Source of the DNA: Patescibacteria group bacterium
GTDB taxonomy: Bacteria > Patescibacteriota > Patescibacteriia > 2-12-FULL-60-25
Reading direction: 5' to 3'
NCBI GenBank assembly: GCA_028688515.1
Contig: JAQTXZ010000001.1
Span: 496,001-560,000 of the forward strand
Length of the DNA: 64,000 nt
Position 1 is the stretch's first letter; every line of letters begins with the position of its first letter. Below are positions 32,865 to 42,176 of the stretch, piece by piece. The notes below the pieces were generated by a model. The model had not been told where the DNA came from and made no database searches. It saw only the letters and a program-made list of their open reading frames with translations. Position numbers and translations under genes: made by a program.

Positions 32865-34799
32865 CTATCTGTTAAAGATCTTATTCCACTCGATCAAAAT
32901 GTTGCGTGCAACCGGGACTGCGCTGCTGGAACCCTCGACGCCTTCTTCCAGAAGAACGGTAACGACGACTTTTGGATTTTCGTATGGAGCATAGACCGTA
33001 AACCAAGCATGGTTAGGTTTGTCATTGCGCCACTGCGCTGTGCCTGTTTTCCCGGCTGACGTGAAAGGGAGCGACGACAAGCCTCGACCTGAACCGAGTG
33101 TTACGGTTTCCCGCATACCGGCTTGAACTGTTTTAATGGCACTTACGGGCGCCAACGTCTCGCTACCGCCTGCGACAAACGAATTTTCCGTGAGACCCGT
33201 CTTGGCAACATGCGGGATCAACTCTTTACCGCCATTGGCGATCTCCCCAGTCGCGACAGCTATCTGCAATGGCGTTACCAAAAAATCACCTTGACCTATG
33301 GCAAAATTGTAAGTATCTCCAGTGTACCACTGCTCTTTTTTCTTCTCGAGCTTCCATTCCGGTGATGGAACGAGTCCGGCTGCTTCGCCGGGTATATCCA
33401 ACCCCATACGCGAACCAAAACCGAATTTTTGCAGCCATTCCCCCATCTTTTGCGGACCCAAACCGGTTATGCCGTTCCCGCCGCCGCAAGTCAGATAAAA
33501 AAACGTATTGACCGACATTGCGATGGCCTTGCGGACATTCGTGACTCCATGTCCGCCCGCCTGCCAGTCCGGAAAAAACCTGGTACCCAGCCAAACGCCT
33601 CCCGTCGAAAGCACGGTTGTGTTGGGAGTGACGACACCCTCCGCAAGCAGCGCAACGGCATACACCGGTTTAATGGAAGAGCCAGAAGGGAATAATCCTG
33701 CCCAGGCACGCGCCAAAAGCGGATTGTTTTCGTCGTTTAAATACGCCGCATACGCCGTACTGGAAACCCGGCCGGAAAAAATATTGTCGTCATAAGCAGG
33801 CAAAGATGCGATTGCCAGAATTGAACCATCACGCGGATCCATGACTATTGCCGAACCGCGCTTTACATGGGCTGTTTCCATGCCCTGTGCCAAAAATGTC
33901 TGCACTTTTTCTTGCAGGTCCGCATCTATCGTCAAAATCAAATCTTGTCCCGCATTCGGCTTCTGTTCGTGAACGACACGCTGTTCGCGGCCAAAAGAAT
34001 CAACTTCCGTCATCTTTTGTCCGGCTTTTCCTTTTAAAAAGTTTTCGTAATAAGACTCCACCCCTGTTTTGCCGATTACATCGGTTCGCCTATAATCCGA
34101 CATGGCCGGATCTTCCAAATCTTGCGGGGACACTTTTCCAACATAACCCAATATATGAGAAAACGTCGGATACTGCGTTGAGAGCGGATACCGTCTTTTA
34201 AAACCGGAGTCGATCGAAACGCCGGGAGCATCCGTCAACTCTATCTTTAGGCTTACTGCGCGGTCATACGAAACATCGCGGGCGACAACGATCTTTTGAT
34301 CCAACGAACGCGCATCCGCAACATCTTGTTCCAGATCAGACAAAGCAATGCCGGTTATTCTGGAAATCCTTCCGAATATATCTTTGCGCTCCGTAATTTC
34401 GGCGGGCAGATCCATTGGAGTGATGGCCACGTCAAAATCCGGAACATTGTCCGCCAAAACTTTTCCGTTCCTGTCCCTGATAATTCCGCGTACCGCCTGG
34501 ACCGTTTCCTTACGCAATCTATTGTTTTCGGCCATTGCAACAAATTTTGCGTGATTTTGTATCTGTATCCAAAATGCCCTTCCGATCAATGACGTTAAAA
34601 TAATCAGAACGAGCGCCACGGCCAAATCAAATCTAAACCTCGACAAAGGCAAGCCGACAAACATCGGGCGTTCTTTTATTTTTAAAATCTCCTCCTCATA
34701 CATCACCTCAGGATCAACATTCCTCTCATTGGTCAAGTTAACGCCCAAGCCAAAATCACCATCTTCGCCCCACGCAAAAACGCCGCGTTTTTTACTCAT
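32865..34799 (-). CDS. mrdA: Penicillin-binding protein 2 (elongasome transpeptidase)
   Basis: 644 residues. It has a cytoplasmic N-terminal stretch of about 50 residues and one membrane helix (about 55-77). A PBP dimerisation domain follows (NRLRKETVQAVRGIIRDRNG). The transpeptidase domain has the SxxK motif in FPSGSSIKPVYAV, SxN in AMSVNTFFY and KTG in TSAGKTGTAQW. It crosslinks peptidoglycan during side-wall growth, normally with a SEDS glycosyltransferase (not in this window). The start overlaps the mreD end by 8 nt, indicating translational coupling. The mrdA/PBP2 call follows from the mreBCD context. Confidence 0.95.
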   Translation of the reverse strand: MSKKRGVFAWGEDGDFGLGVNLTNERNVDPEVMYEEEILKIKERPMFVGLPLSRFRFDLAVALVLIILTSLIGRAFWIQIQNHAKFVAMAENNRLRKETVQAVRGIIRDRNGKVLADNVPDFDVAITPMDLPAEITERKDIFGRISRITGIALSDLEQDVADARSLDQKIVVARDVSYDRAVSLKIELTDAPGVSIDSGFKRRYPLSTQYPTFSHILGYVGKVSPQDLEDPAMSDYRRTDVIGKTGVESYYENFLKGKAGQKMTEVDSFGREQRVVHEQKPNAGQDLILTIDADLQEKVQTFLAQGMETAHVKRGSAIVMDPRDGSILAIASLPAYDDNIFSGRVSSTAYAAYLNDENNPLLARAWAGLFPSGSSIKPVYAVALLAEGVVTPNTTVLSTGGVWLGTRFFPDWQAGGHGVTNVRKAIAMSVNTFFYLTCGGGNGITGLGPQKMGEWLQKFGFGSRMGLDIPGEAAGLVPSPEWKLEKKKEQWYTGDTYNFAIGQGDFLVTPLQIAVATGEIANGGKELIPHVAKTGLTENSFVAGGSETLAPVSAIKTVQAGMRETVTLGSGRGLSSLPFTSAGKTGTAQWRNDKPNHAWFTVYAPYENPKVVVTVLLEEGVEGSSSAVPVARNILIEWNKIFNR

Positions 34800-35325
34800 A
34801 TCTCTCCCTTCTCGCTTCTACGGCGATGACAAACCGTTTGGTAAATATTGTGACGCTGACAAAGATCAACGCGACGATTAGCGCATCCGCGATCAAAACA
34901 CCCGGCAAACGGGCCCAGGGCTCAAAAGCAAGAGGTTGCCCTGATAAAATCGGATATATCCATGACATGAGCTGACTGATGACGCGATCCAAAATGCGAG
35001 CTGATACAGCCAAAGCAACAGCTGAATAAAGCGACCTGTTGGTTGTTATTTTTTCTGACAATAAATCCACAAAAAGCAAGACAACCAGCCAGCGCATCAT
35101 CGTCCAACCGCCGGGCAAAGGCGACAGCATATCGATAACGACGCCGGATAAAACAGCAACGATGTACGCTCCCGATTTTCTATTTAACATAAAAAGCATC
35201 ACGCAAACCGGTAAAATCGGTTTTATGTAATCCAGCATATCCGGCGCCGAACCTAAGAACGACGACTCATAAAGACCGCCGATGACTGCGGCAACGCATA
35301 GCAACGCCCAAGATGATTTGCGCAT
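34792..35325 (-). CDS. mreD: Rod shape-determining protein MreD
   Basis: 177 residues, strongly hydrophobic with about five transmembrane segments (for example WALLCVAAVIGGLYESSF, ILPVCVMLFMLNRKSGAY, LVALIFVSVTIFTK). MreD is poorly conserved at sequence level. The call rests on size, hydrophobicity, LPGGWTMMRWLVVLLFVDLL and its place exactly between mreC and the PBP2 gene. It starts 1 nt after the mreC stop. Confidence 0.9.
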   Translation of the reverse strand: MRKSSWALLCVAAVIGGLYESSFLGSAPDMLDYIKPILPVCVMLFMLNRKSGAYIVAVLSGVVIDMLSPLPGGWTMMRWLVVLLFVDLLSEKITTNRSLYSAVALAVSARILDRVISQLMSWIYPILSGQPLAFEPWARLPGVLIADALIVALIFVSVTIFTKRFVIAVEARRERYE

Positions 35326-35326
35326 A

Positions 35327-36142
35327 TTATTCGCCCGGTCTTAAAGCCTGCGGACGCAAGACTGTCACGACTTCCAGATATTCGAGCGGCGCCATCGGTT
35401 CGATAGATGCGTGCTTAAACGGATCCGTAGGCAAACCCTCCACTTTGTTGATCAACCCGACTATCAAATTGGCCGGAATTTTTCCCTCCGTACCCGATGT
35501 CACCAAAATCTCGTTTTCATTTAAAGATTCTTGTTGCGGAATCAGCGTCGCCTCCGCCGTCCAATTACCCTGGCCTTCCACCAAACCCATTAGTTTGCCC
35601 TCACCGGCTTTGGCAACCGCCACTCTGCTTTGCGCGTCAGAGATAAGAGTAACCGTGGCTGTTCTTTCTTGAATCATCGACACTTTACCTACAAAAATTC
35701 CATCTCCATAAATAACCGCCATACCTATTTCCAAACCGTCTTTAGCGCCCTTGTCTATCATCACGATAGATCTCTCAGGGATTGCCGAACGACTGATGAT
35801 GCGTGCCATCACAGCGTCGTATCCCTCTTTTTGCAAATAACCCAAGGTTTTGCGCAAAACCTCGTTCTCGTCTTCCAGTGCTTTAAGCCTGACGTAGTCC
35901 ACGCTTACTCCGGCTAAACTCTTTTCCAAATCAACATTTTTCTCCAAGCACTGTTCCGCCGTCATATTACCCGAAAAAGTTCGCGAAAGGCGCGTGCCGA
36001 CGGATGTTGCCGCCAAACCGAGCGGAGACAAGGCGCTTTTTAGCAGATTCTCAAATGGCGTGATGACGCCGGTAAAATGCAAAACAGACAATGCAAGCAA
36101 TGCACCGAATATGATAAAAGCTGTTTTACTGCGGCGATTCAT
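35327..36142 (-). CDS. mreC: Rod shape-determining protein MreC
   Basis: 271 residues. An N-terminal membrane helix (about 7-27) is followed by a coiled coil (QCLEKNVDLEKSLAGVSVDY to ALEDENEVLRKTL). Two beta-barrel domains follow, with ARIISRSAIPERSIVMIDKG, DGLEIGMAVIYGDGIFVGKV, LISDAQSRVAVA and ILVTSGTEGKIPANLIVG. It bridges cytoplasmic MreB and the periplasmic synthases. The start at MNRRSKTAF is chosen since the codons before it belong to the inserted repeat between mreB and mreC. Confidence 0.94.
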   Translation of the reverse strand: MNRRSKTAFIIFGALLALSVLHFTGVITPFENLLKSALSPLGLAATSVGTRLSRTFSGNMTAEQCLEKNVDLEKSLAGVSVDYVRLKALEDENEVLRKTLGYLQKEGYDAVMARIISRSAIPERSIVMIDKGAKDGLEIGMAVIYGDGIFVGKVSMIQERTATVTLISDAQSRVAVAKAGEGKLMGLVEGQGNWTAEATLIPQQESLNENEILVTSGTEGKIPANLIVGLINKVEGLPTDPFKHASIEPMAPLEYLEVVTVLRPQALRPGE

Positions 36143-36150
36143 GCAATTTA

Positions 36151-36263
36151 AAGCAAAATTCAAAAAGCAAAATTCAAAATGTCGGTACCCCTACGGGATT
36201 CTATTTTTATTCTTAATTTAATGCCGAAGGCCTCATTCATTTTGCTTCTTGCTTTTTGAATTA
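36151..36263. repeat. 113-bp palindromic element between mreB and mreC
   Basis: The element starts AAGCAAAATTCAAAAAGCAA and continues AATTCAAAATG. It has a short TACCCCTACGGGATT hairpin in the middle and ends CATTTTGCTTCTTGCTTTTTG-AATTA, the inverse of its start. A second copy is at 47337-47455. The right edge contains the mreB stop codon. Confidence 0.85.
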
Positions 36264-37307
36264 GAATATTCTATCCGTCTTTGGCAGGGCGATGTCTTTA
36301 AGCAGGATCGGCGACTCCAATAGCGCTCCGGCGCCGCGGGCGACTGCCGCAACGGGATCTTCTGCGATGCGGACAGGCAAGCCGGTTCCCGTGCCGATTG
36401 ATTCGTCCATGCCGCGCAAAAGAGCGCCTCCACCGGTTAAAATCAATCCGCGGCGATAGATATCCGCCACCAACTCCGGCGGCGTGACTTCGAGGATTGA
36501 TTTGATGTGCTCGACAATACTTCTTACCGACCTTCCTATTGCTTCTCTGATTTGGCTGTCGGTCACCATAATCTCGCGCGGCAAACCCGAGAGCAGATCT
36601 CTGCCACGCATGGAAACTTCCAATCTGTCCTTAAGCGGAATGGCGGAACCGACTGCGATTTTTACTTCCTCGGCAACGCGTTCGCCCAACAACAAATTAA
36701 AGACATCTCTCGCATATTGAATAATATTGCGGTTCATCTCGTCGCCCGCGATTGGAATGGACTTTGCTGTGACGATGCCGTTTAACGAAAGGACCGCGAT
36801 CTCCGTGTTTCCGCTGCCGATATCAACAATCATGTTGCCAACCGGTTCTGAAATCGGAAGCCCATTGCCAATGGCAGATGCCAATGGATTTTCTATCAAA
36901 AAGAAATCCCTTGCTCCTGCGGCGAGCACGACATCTCCGACGGCCTTGCGCTCAACTTCAGTCATGTCGAGCGGCACGCCGACGACTACTCGCGGACGAG
37001 GGACGAAGAGAGAATGTTCCCTGGTGATTTTATTAAAAAAATAACGCAGCATCTTTTCCGCGACTTCAAAGTCGGAAATAATACCGCGCTGAATGGGTTT
37101 TGACATCTGAACGTGTGCCGGAGTTTTGCCGAGCATCATTTTTGCCTCATGGCCGATAGATAGGACTTGGCCGTTGCGCAGGTTGACCGCAACGACAGAC
37201 GGTTCATTAACCACCAATCCCCTGTCTTTGGCGTATATCAAAGTCGTGGAAGTTCCCAAGTCTATGCCCAGATCGGTCGAGAACCGTCCCATGAATTTTT
37301 GAAACAT
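36261..37307 (-). CDS. mreB: Actin-like rod shape protein MreB
   Basis: 348 residues. It forms membrane-bound filaments that organise side-wall synthesis. Actin-fold motifs are STDLGIDLGTSTTLIYAKD (phosphate 1), VVGVPLDMTEVERKAV, IENPLASAIGNGLP, MIVDIGSGNTEIAVLSLNG (phosphate 2), GERVAEEVKIAVGSA and LILTGGGALLRGMDE (adenosine). The start at MFQKFMGRFS is chosen because it gives the usual short amphipathic N-terminus; the frame is open 12 codons further. The C-terminal stop lies at the edge of a palindromic element. Confidence 0.97.
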   Translation of the reverse strand: MFQKFMGRFSTDLGIDLGTSTTLIYAKDRGLVVNEPSVVAVNLRNGQVLSIGHEAKMMLGKTPAHVQMSKPIQRGIISDFEVAEKMLRYFFNKITREHSLFVPRPRVVVGVPLDMTEVERKAVGDVVLAAGARDFFLIENPLASAIGNGLPISEPVGNMIVDIGSGNTEIAVLSLNGIVTAKSIPIAGDEMNRNIIQYARDVFNLLLGERVAEEVKIAVGSAIPLKDRLEVSMRGRDLLSGLPREIMVTDSQIREAIGRSVRSIVEHIKSILEVTPPELVADIYRRGLILTGGGALLRGMDESIGTGTGLPVRIAEDPVAAVARGAGALLESPILLKDIALPKTDRIF

Positions 37308-37383
37308 AATCACGAGCATCTTACTCGTAACGACGCGCTTCAATCAAGTGTGGATAACAATGCTTTATGTACACCAAAGTGCT

Positions 37384-37770
37384 TCATTGACGTCTTGATG
37401 TTTGGACCGCCAAAAACAGATATTCGACGACCGACATGCAAATAATCAACAGTAAAATCCAATACCACGAAAGTGCACGATTAGACGAAAGCCAAAGAGC
37501 CGTTGAGCCTCCCAAAGCCAATAGCATGGCGTGGCGGACAGAGACTCTTACTTCGCGTGTTATCATCGCATCGCGTCTGATGCCGACTCTGAATATTAGC
37601 TCGAGCATGGAGAGCGTGCCGACCAAACTCAAAAACAAAGTAAAGTAAAAAAATATAAAAGCCGTCAGCCCGGCCTCAACCGGATTCATTGTTTGTATCA
37701 CAAACAACCAAGCAATCCATGCCAGCGCCGTGCCTATTCCCATTAAAATTACAAACCAACGAAAAGTCAT
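37384..37770 (-). CDS. Four-helix membrane protein, unknown function
   Basis: 128 residues with about four transmembrane helices: WFVILMGIGTALAWIAWLFV, AGLTAFIFFYFTLFLSLVG, ALLLALGG-like text (AMLLALGGSTALWLSS) and WILLLIICMSVVEYLFLAV. A central basic loop (FRVGIRRDAMITREVRVSVR) faces the cytoplasm. Proteins of this shape recur in Patescibacteria genomes, from memory, but have no assigned role. It lies upstream of mreB on the same strand with a 76-bp gap. Confidence 0.72.
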   Translation of the reverse strand: MTFRWFVILMGIGTALAWIAWLFVIQTMNPVEAGLTAFIFFYFTLFLSLVGTLSMLELIFRVGIRRDAMITREVRVSVRHAMLLALGGSTALWLSSNRALSWYWILLLIICMSVVEYLFLAVQTSRRQ

Positions 37771-37785
37771 AATATCTTTCTGTTA

Positions 37786-37822
37786 TTCCGATCCGCTTTG
37801 CTACAGTCGAAATGACAGACTG
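37786..37822. repeat. Short TGTTATTCCG...GAAATGACAG palindrome
   Basis: CTGTTATTCCGATCCGCTTT, then CAGTCGAAATGACAG. It is a small member of the TGTCAT...ATGACA family, between two minus-strand genes. Confidence 0.55.
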
Positions 37823-37853
37823 TGTTGATGATTATACCTCGTTTTGAGTTGCA

Positions 37854-38159
37854 TTAAAACCCTTGGCTGCGGATATCGAGTTTTAAGACAGCTTTTTCTC
37901 CAAGCAGACGGTTGAGATCGTTGATAAAAGCAACCTGTTCCACGCGCAGCATCTGCATTGCCGCAGGCGAAGTTGTGGCGATCTTAAGCGTTCCCTGATT
38001 AAAAGACGTAAACTCAACCATCGCAGATTTTTTTTCTCCCCAACGCGCCTTTAAAATCCTTGCAGACGAGTCCAAGACTTTGACCGAAGTCATTTTTTCT
38101 TGAATGCCCGCAGACCTGACGGCCTTTGGCATTATGGATTTTAGGGATTCCCAGGGCAT
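37854..38159 (-). CDS. DciA-like protein (DUF721)
   Basis: 101 residues. The fold resembles the DUF721/DciA domain: SIMPKAVRSAGIQEKMTSVK, a WGEKKSAMVEFTSFNQGTLKI strand pair and a C-terminal helix (QVAFINDLNRLLGEKAVLK) ending in a beta strand (LDIRSQGF). DciA is the ancestral bacterial loader of the replicative helicase DnaB. The short form with only the KH-like domain is common. The assignment is by pattern, not by a diagnostic motif. Confidence 0.7.
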   Translation of the reverse strand: MPWESLKSIMPKAVRSAGIQEKMTSVKVLDSSARILKARWGEKKSAMVEFTSFNQGTLKIATTSPAAMQMLRVEQVAFINDLNRLLGEKAVLKLDIRSQGF

Positions 38160-38164
38160 GCGGA

Positions 38165-38395
38165 CTTAATTAACAATTAACAAATTACAATTTTATCCTT
38201 TTGTCATTTCGACCGGAGCGTTAAAGCGAAGTGGAGAAATCTCATCGCCTCTAACTCGGTTGCTTTGTTCTAAGCACGTACCAGATCTTTCGACTCCGTC
38301 GGACTCCGCTCAAGATGACAAAAAGAAAAGCGGTTGCGGTCGAGATGACGGGAAGATTGCCGCGTCGTGACTGCACTTCTCGCAATGACAGAGAG
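38165..38395. repeat. Cluster of palindromic repeats
   Basis: In order: a TTAACAATTAACAAATTACAA word, then TGTCATTTCGACCGGAGCGT (38203) to AAGATGACA (about 38320), then GAAGATTGCCGCG...CTTCTCGCAATGACAGAG (about 38350-38393). All three families occur elsewhere in the window. They fill the gap between the UvrD and DciA-like genes. Confidence 0.75.
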
Positions 38396-41300
38396 TTATT
38401 TCCTGAATTCGCATATATTCTTGAAATCGCAGTACTGGCACAAAAAGGACGACGGGGTGGCGGGAAAGTCGGAGATGAGGATTTCGTCCATGCGGCGTTT
38501 TAGGTCCTCTTCAAAGTCTAACTTGTCCTCGTCTTTAAGCAAAGGGACTTGCAGTTCCGCACAGCCCTGACCGGAGGACTCGGCGCTTGGGGCGCGGACA
38601 AACAGGTATGCGAGCTTGGTGACTTTTTGGCCTTTTGCCTCGGTGGCCATCTGATACAGCCAAAGCTGTTCGCGATCCAAAGCATCTGCCTTGTCTCCCT
38701 CTTTGTGTTCGCTAGTCTTGTAATCATAAATTGCTACTCCGCCATCTTCCTCGTCCATGCGGTCAATCTTGCCCTTTATGCTATGTTCACCCAAACGCCA
38801 GTCAAAATCTCCTTCCAGCGCTTTGACCTTTGGAAGTTTGACTGACCAAGCGTGCCAAAGACGTAACACGGCCTCGCGGCCTTCGGCAAAATATTTGTCA
38901 TGGTCCTGACGGTTTTTGTACCACTCGTCTATCCAACACTCTTTGTAAATATCCAAAGCCTCGTCCTCGGTGACAAGCAATCCGCCTGACGTTGCTTGAA
39001 ACTGAGCCGCGGGAGCAAAAAGACTACCCTGCTGCGCACCGGCGCGTTCAAGATGGCGTTTGAAAATCTGTTGTAAAGTTAAGTGGACGGATTGACCGAA
39101 ACTTTTTTGATGGCTGCCCAATACGGGGATGCGATAGATGTGCGCAAACTTGTATTGCATCGGGCACTTTTTGTACGCCACCAGCTGGGTAAATGAAAAA
39201 CGACGTTTGAGCGCAAACACTTCGCGCAGCGCCATCCTCTCCTCTTCCTGCTTGGATGTGGGCTGCAATAAAGCAGTATCAGACACTTCAATTTCGGGCG
39301 CCTGCGGAATATCAATTCCCGACTCTGTCAAAAACAGTGAGGGCTTCTTTTTGCGCGCACCTCCGTAATCGCTGGCGCCGGTCATTATCAAATTGCGCTT
39401 GGCACGAGTCATGGCCACGTAACACAAACGACGTTCTTCCTCGATATGCAAATCGCCCTCTTGGATTCTTTCTTGCACCAAACCGTCCGGCAGCGGAATC
39501 GCGTCCGTTCTGGCGCGCGTGGGGAATTTTTGATCAACCATCGAAACAAGATAAACCGTTTCAAATTCAAGACCCTTGGAGGCATGAATTGTCATTATGC
39601 GGACGACATCCGGTCCGGTTTCTGCGTCAGACTTTAAGGCTCCCTCTTCCCCGCTCTGGATTTCCATTTCCAACTCTTCGATAAAATCTTTTAGATGCGG
39701 CGCGTGAGTATTCGCCTCAAAGCGCCTGATGCGATTTACAAACTCGTTTAACAATCCGATCGCCTCAACCCGATCGCGCTCGGGCAAAGACATGATGTGG
39801 TTCAAGTAGCCGGATTCATTGATGGCTTTGTGCAAAACAGCCAAAGGCGTTTCGCGGCTGGCAGACTCCGCAAGTTTGTCTATCAAGCTCTGCGCGTTTT
39901 GAACCGATCTAATCGCATCCGGCGAGTCTTTGATATACAGCGAGACCTGACGCAAAGCTTCCCACAATGTGATGCCTTTGCGCGCCGTGTAGCCGACTGC
40001 TTCATGAAGAGCCTTCATAGGAACTCCAATGCAAGGCAAAGTTAAAACGCGCCAAACAGTCGTCGAGTCGTGCGGATGAACGGCGAGCTTTAGCAAGGCC
40101 ATTACGTCGACAATGGCCGGCTTTGAATACAAACCGCGCAAAGCAAAAAATCTAAAAGGCACGTTGCGATTGGCAAGCGCATCAACAAACGGCAAAGCTG
40201 CGTCGTTTGAGCGCACAAGGATGGCAAACTTGCTCCAACCCATGTCTTTAGCCTGTCCCGCATGGCGCTCCACAATATCCTCGGCCACCCAAGCCGCCTC
40301 GCGCAAAAGGGTTGGAAACCATTCGACTCGCACGTCGCACGCCGCGCGTTCCTGGTCCTTGGTCAGAGGTCCTGGGTCCTGGCTTTGAGTTGGTGACGTA
40401 GGACTCGGCACGCTTGGTACGTGGGACGTCAATTTCTTAGATAATCCCTGATCTGCCAGCGAAACTTCCAAGCGATGCGGGTTGTTATTGCCAATGACTT
40501 TATAGGCTGTGTCGAGAATGTTTTGATGCGAGCGATAGTTGTCGGTCAGTGCGACGGTAACAGCTTCTGGATAGTCATCTTTGAATTGCAAAATATTTGC
40601 CAGCGACGCGCCGCGGAATTTATAAATTGCCTGATCATCGTCCCCCACCACGCTGATGTTGCGTCGCGGTTCACCCAATAATTTAATCAGCTCATACTGC
40701 GCCCAGTTGGTATCCTGAAACTCATCAATGAGCAAATGTTTGAATTGTTCACGATATTTGTTCAACAAAGCCGGACGCTCTTTAAAAAGCCTTAACGTTT
40801 CCATGATAACGTCGCCAAAGTCCAAAGCGCCTTCGTCACGTAGTATTTTTTGATAAGCCGCATAAATATCCGCCAACTCTTTAAGACGTTTGCGCTCACT
40901 GCCGAGTATTTCTACGCTATCCCCGTCCAGCGCAACATTCTCCGCAAATTCGACATATTTGTCCGGCGTAATCCCCTCGTCTTTTGCGCGGCTGATGTGA
41001 CGGATAAGCGCGTGAAGAAATTTAACCGGATTGCCGAGAGGACGATAATGATCCAGCGGCAACTCTTCCAAACGCCGTTTGAGCAAAATCCACGCATCAG
41101 TCTCGGACAAGATGCGGAAAGTATTAGGCACGCCGATCTCCAGCCCGTGACGTTCCAAAATGCGCTGGCAAAACCCATGGAACGTATGAATCCAAAACTC
41201 ATACGCCCCGTTTGGCAATTGCTCCAACACTCGATCCTCCATTTCTTGCGCCGCTTTTTCCGTAAACGTCAACGCCACAATTTCGTCCGCCGTCAACTTT

Positions 41301-41443
41301 TTTTCATTCAAAAGCCACAAATATCTGCTCGTCAACACAGTCGTCTTCCCGGTCCCTGCCCCGGCCACAATCAAAAGCGGCCCCGACTCGTGAGTCACGG
41401 CGCGTGTTTGAGGGGAGTTGAGTTTTTCCAAAAGGTCGCTCAT
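38396..41443 (-). CDS. UvrD/Rep-type helicase fused to a RecB-like nuclease domain
   Basis: 1015 residues. The superfamily 1 helicase part has VAGAGTGKTTVLTSRYL (Walker A), ALTFTEKAAQEM, LLIDEFQDTNWAQYELI (Walker B), VGDDDQAIYKFRGA, VTVALTDNYRSH and MTIHASKGLEF. The C-terminal 260 residues form a PD-(D/E)xK nuclease: KGKIDRMDEEDGGVAIYDYK holds the Asp and Lys. CPMQYKF plus the final CQYCDFKNIC supply four cysteines for an iron-sulfur cluster, as in AddB and Cas4. It probably processes DNA ends in repair. Residues 338-371 are a low-complexity insert encoded by repeat DNA. Confidence 0.94.
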   Translation of the reverse strand: MSDLLEKLNSPQTRAVTHESGPLLIVAGAGTGKTTVLTSRYLWLLNEKKLTADEIVALTFTEKAAQEMEDRVLEQLPNGAYEFWIHTFHGFCQRILERHGLEIGVPNTFRILSETDAWILLKRRLEELPLDHYRPLGNPVKFLHALIRHISRAKDEGITPDKYVEFAENVALDGDSVEILGSERKRLKELADIYAAYQKILRDEGALDFGDVIMETLRLFKERPALLNKYREQFKHLLIDEFQDTNWAQYELIKLLGEPRRNISVVGDDDQAIYKFRGASLANILQFKDDYPEAVTVALTDNYRSHQNILDTAYKVIGNNNPHRLEVSLADQGLSKKLTSHVPSVPSPTSPTQSQDPGPLTKDQERAACDVRVEWFPTLLREAAWVAEDIVERHAGQAKDMGWSKFAILVRSNDAALPFVDALANRNVPFRFFALRGLYSKPAIVDVMALLKLAVHPHDSTTVWRVLTLPCIGVPMKALHEAVGYTARKGITLWEALRQVSLYIKDSPDAIRSVQNAQSLIDKLAESASRETPLAVLHKAINESGYLNHIMSLPERDRVEAIGLLNEFVNRIRRFEANTHAPHLKDFIEELEMEIQSGEEGALKSDAETGPDVVRIMTIHASKGLEFETVYLVSMVDQKFPTRARTDAIPLPDGLVQERIQEGDLHIEEERRLCYVAMTRAKRNLIMTGASDYGGARKKKPSLFLTESGIDIPQAPEIEVSDTALLQPTSKQEEERMALREVFALKRRFSFTQLVAYKKCPMQYKFAHIYRIPVLGSHQKSFGQSVHLTLQQIFKRHLERAGAQQGSLFAPAAQFQATSGGLLVTEDEALDIYKECWIDEWYKNRQDHDKYFAEGREAVLRLWHAWSVKLPKVKALEGDFDWRLGEHSIKGKIDRMDEEDGGVAIYDYKTSEHKEGDKADALDREQLWLYQMATEAKGQKVTKLAYLFVRAPSAESSGQGCAELQVPLLKDEDKLDFEEDLKRRMDEILISDFPATPSSFLCQYCDFKNICEFRK

Positions 41444-41509
41444 GGCAAATATCCTAGACTAAAGACTTGCGACTGACAACTGTAACTTAATACTAAATAG
41501 AGTTCGTGA

Positions 41510-41545
41510 TCAGATATAAAAAAATAGCTCGCATTAACGAGCCAC
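41510..41545 (-). terminator. Terminator of the 41575 gene
   Basis: On the minus strand GGCTCG-TTAATG-CGAGCT is followed by ATTTTTTTAT. Confidence 0.85.
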
Positions 41546-41574
41546 AAAGCAAGAAACCATCCTGTCGCGAGTCA

Positions 41575-42153
41575 TCACCGATCAGCGTTGCGCTCGGTCA
41601 CCTCTCGCTCCTCCAGTTCCAACTGCGCAAGTCGCGCCATCAGTTCTTGAGTTGTATAGACGGTTTTGAGTGGAAAGAGCTTTTTGGGTTGCACCAATGT
41701 TACGAGTTCAGAGAAACGGAATCGACCCGTCGGGTAGACGGTCATCACCGGCATGGACTCACAGTGATGATTGCCTGACACGCCCTGCGTAACCCAAATG
41801 CTTCGACCCGCAATACGGGCAACCTTTGCCCATATGTCATAGTCGCATTGACTAAAGTACCGTATCCCCAACACCTTATCGAGTCGCATGCCTTCTGAAT
41901 AGTCTGCGATCGATCTGCCCCGCCCTTTATCTGAATATTCTCGACAAAAGATTGAAAGGATCTCCCTGATAGGGAAACCGCAACGCTGCAGTACCTCTAC
42001 AGCGCCCTGACGAACGGGTCGCACCGTATCAATCCCACAGATGTAATCCTTAGGGCTCATGTAGCCACATGATGAGACTCCCCACCACCACCAGTGTGGA
42101 GCGTCAAGAATCATCTCAAATTCCTCTTCCTGAGCATTCAGTTTTGTATTCAC
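41575..42153 (-). CDS. Hypothetical protein with GTG start
   Basis: 192 residues. GAGGAGGTG lies 4 nt before a GTG at 42153, and a full promoter lies upstream, so GTG (giving MNTKLNAQEEEFEM) is preferred over the ATG at 42186, which overlaps the -10 box. Landmarks are LDAPHWWWWGVSSCGYMSPK, YICGIDTVRPVRQGAVEVL, FSQCDYDIWAKVARIAGRSI and a C-terminal charged helix (LMARLAQLELEEREVTER). No family is recognised. It is a single gene with a strong promoter, strong Shine-Dalgarno and terminator. Confidence 0.7.
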   Translation of the reverse strand: MNTKLNAQEEEFEMILDAPHWWWWGVSSCGYMSPKDYICGIDTVRPVRQGAVEVLQRCGFPIREILSIFCREYSDKGRGRSIADYSEGMRLDKVLGIRYFSQCDYDIWAKVARIAGRSIWVTQGVSGNHHCESMPVMTVYPTGRFRFSELVTLVQPKKLFPLKTVYTTQELMARLAQLELEEREVTERNADR

Positions 42154-42176
42154 CTTACACCTCCTCTGTGTTGCAC

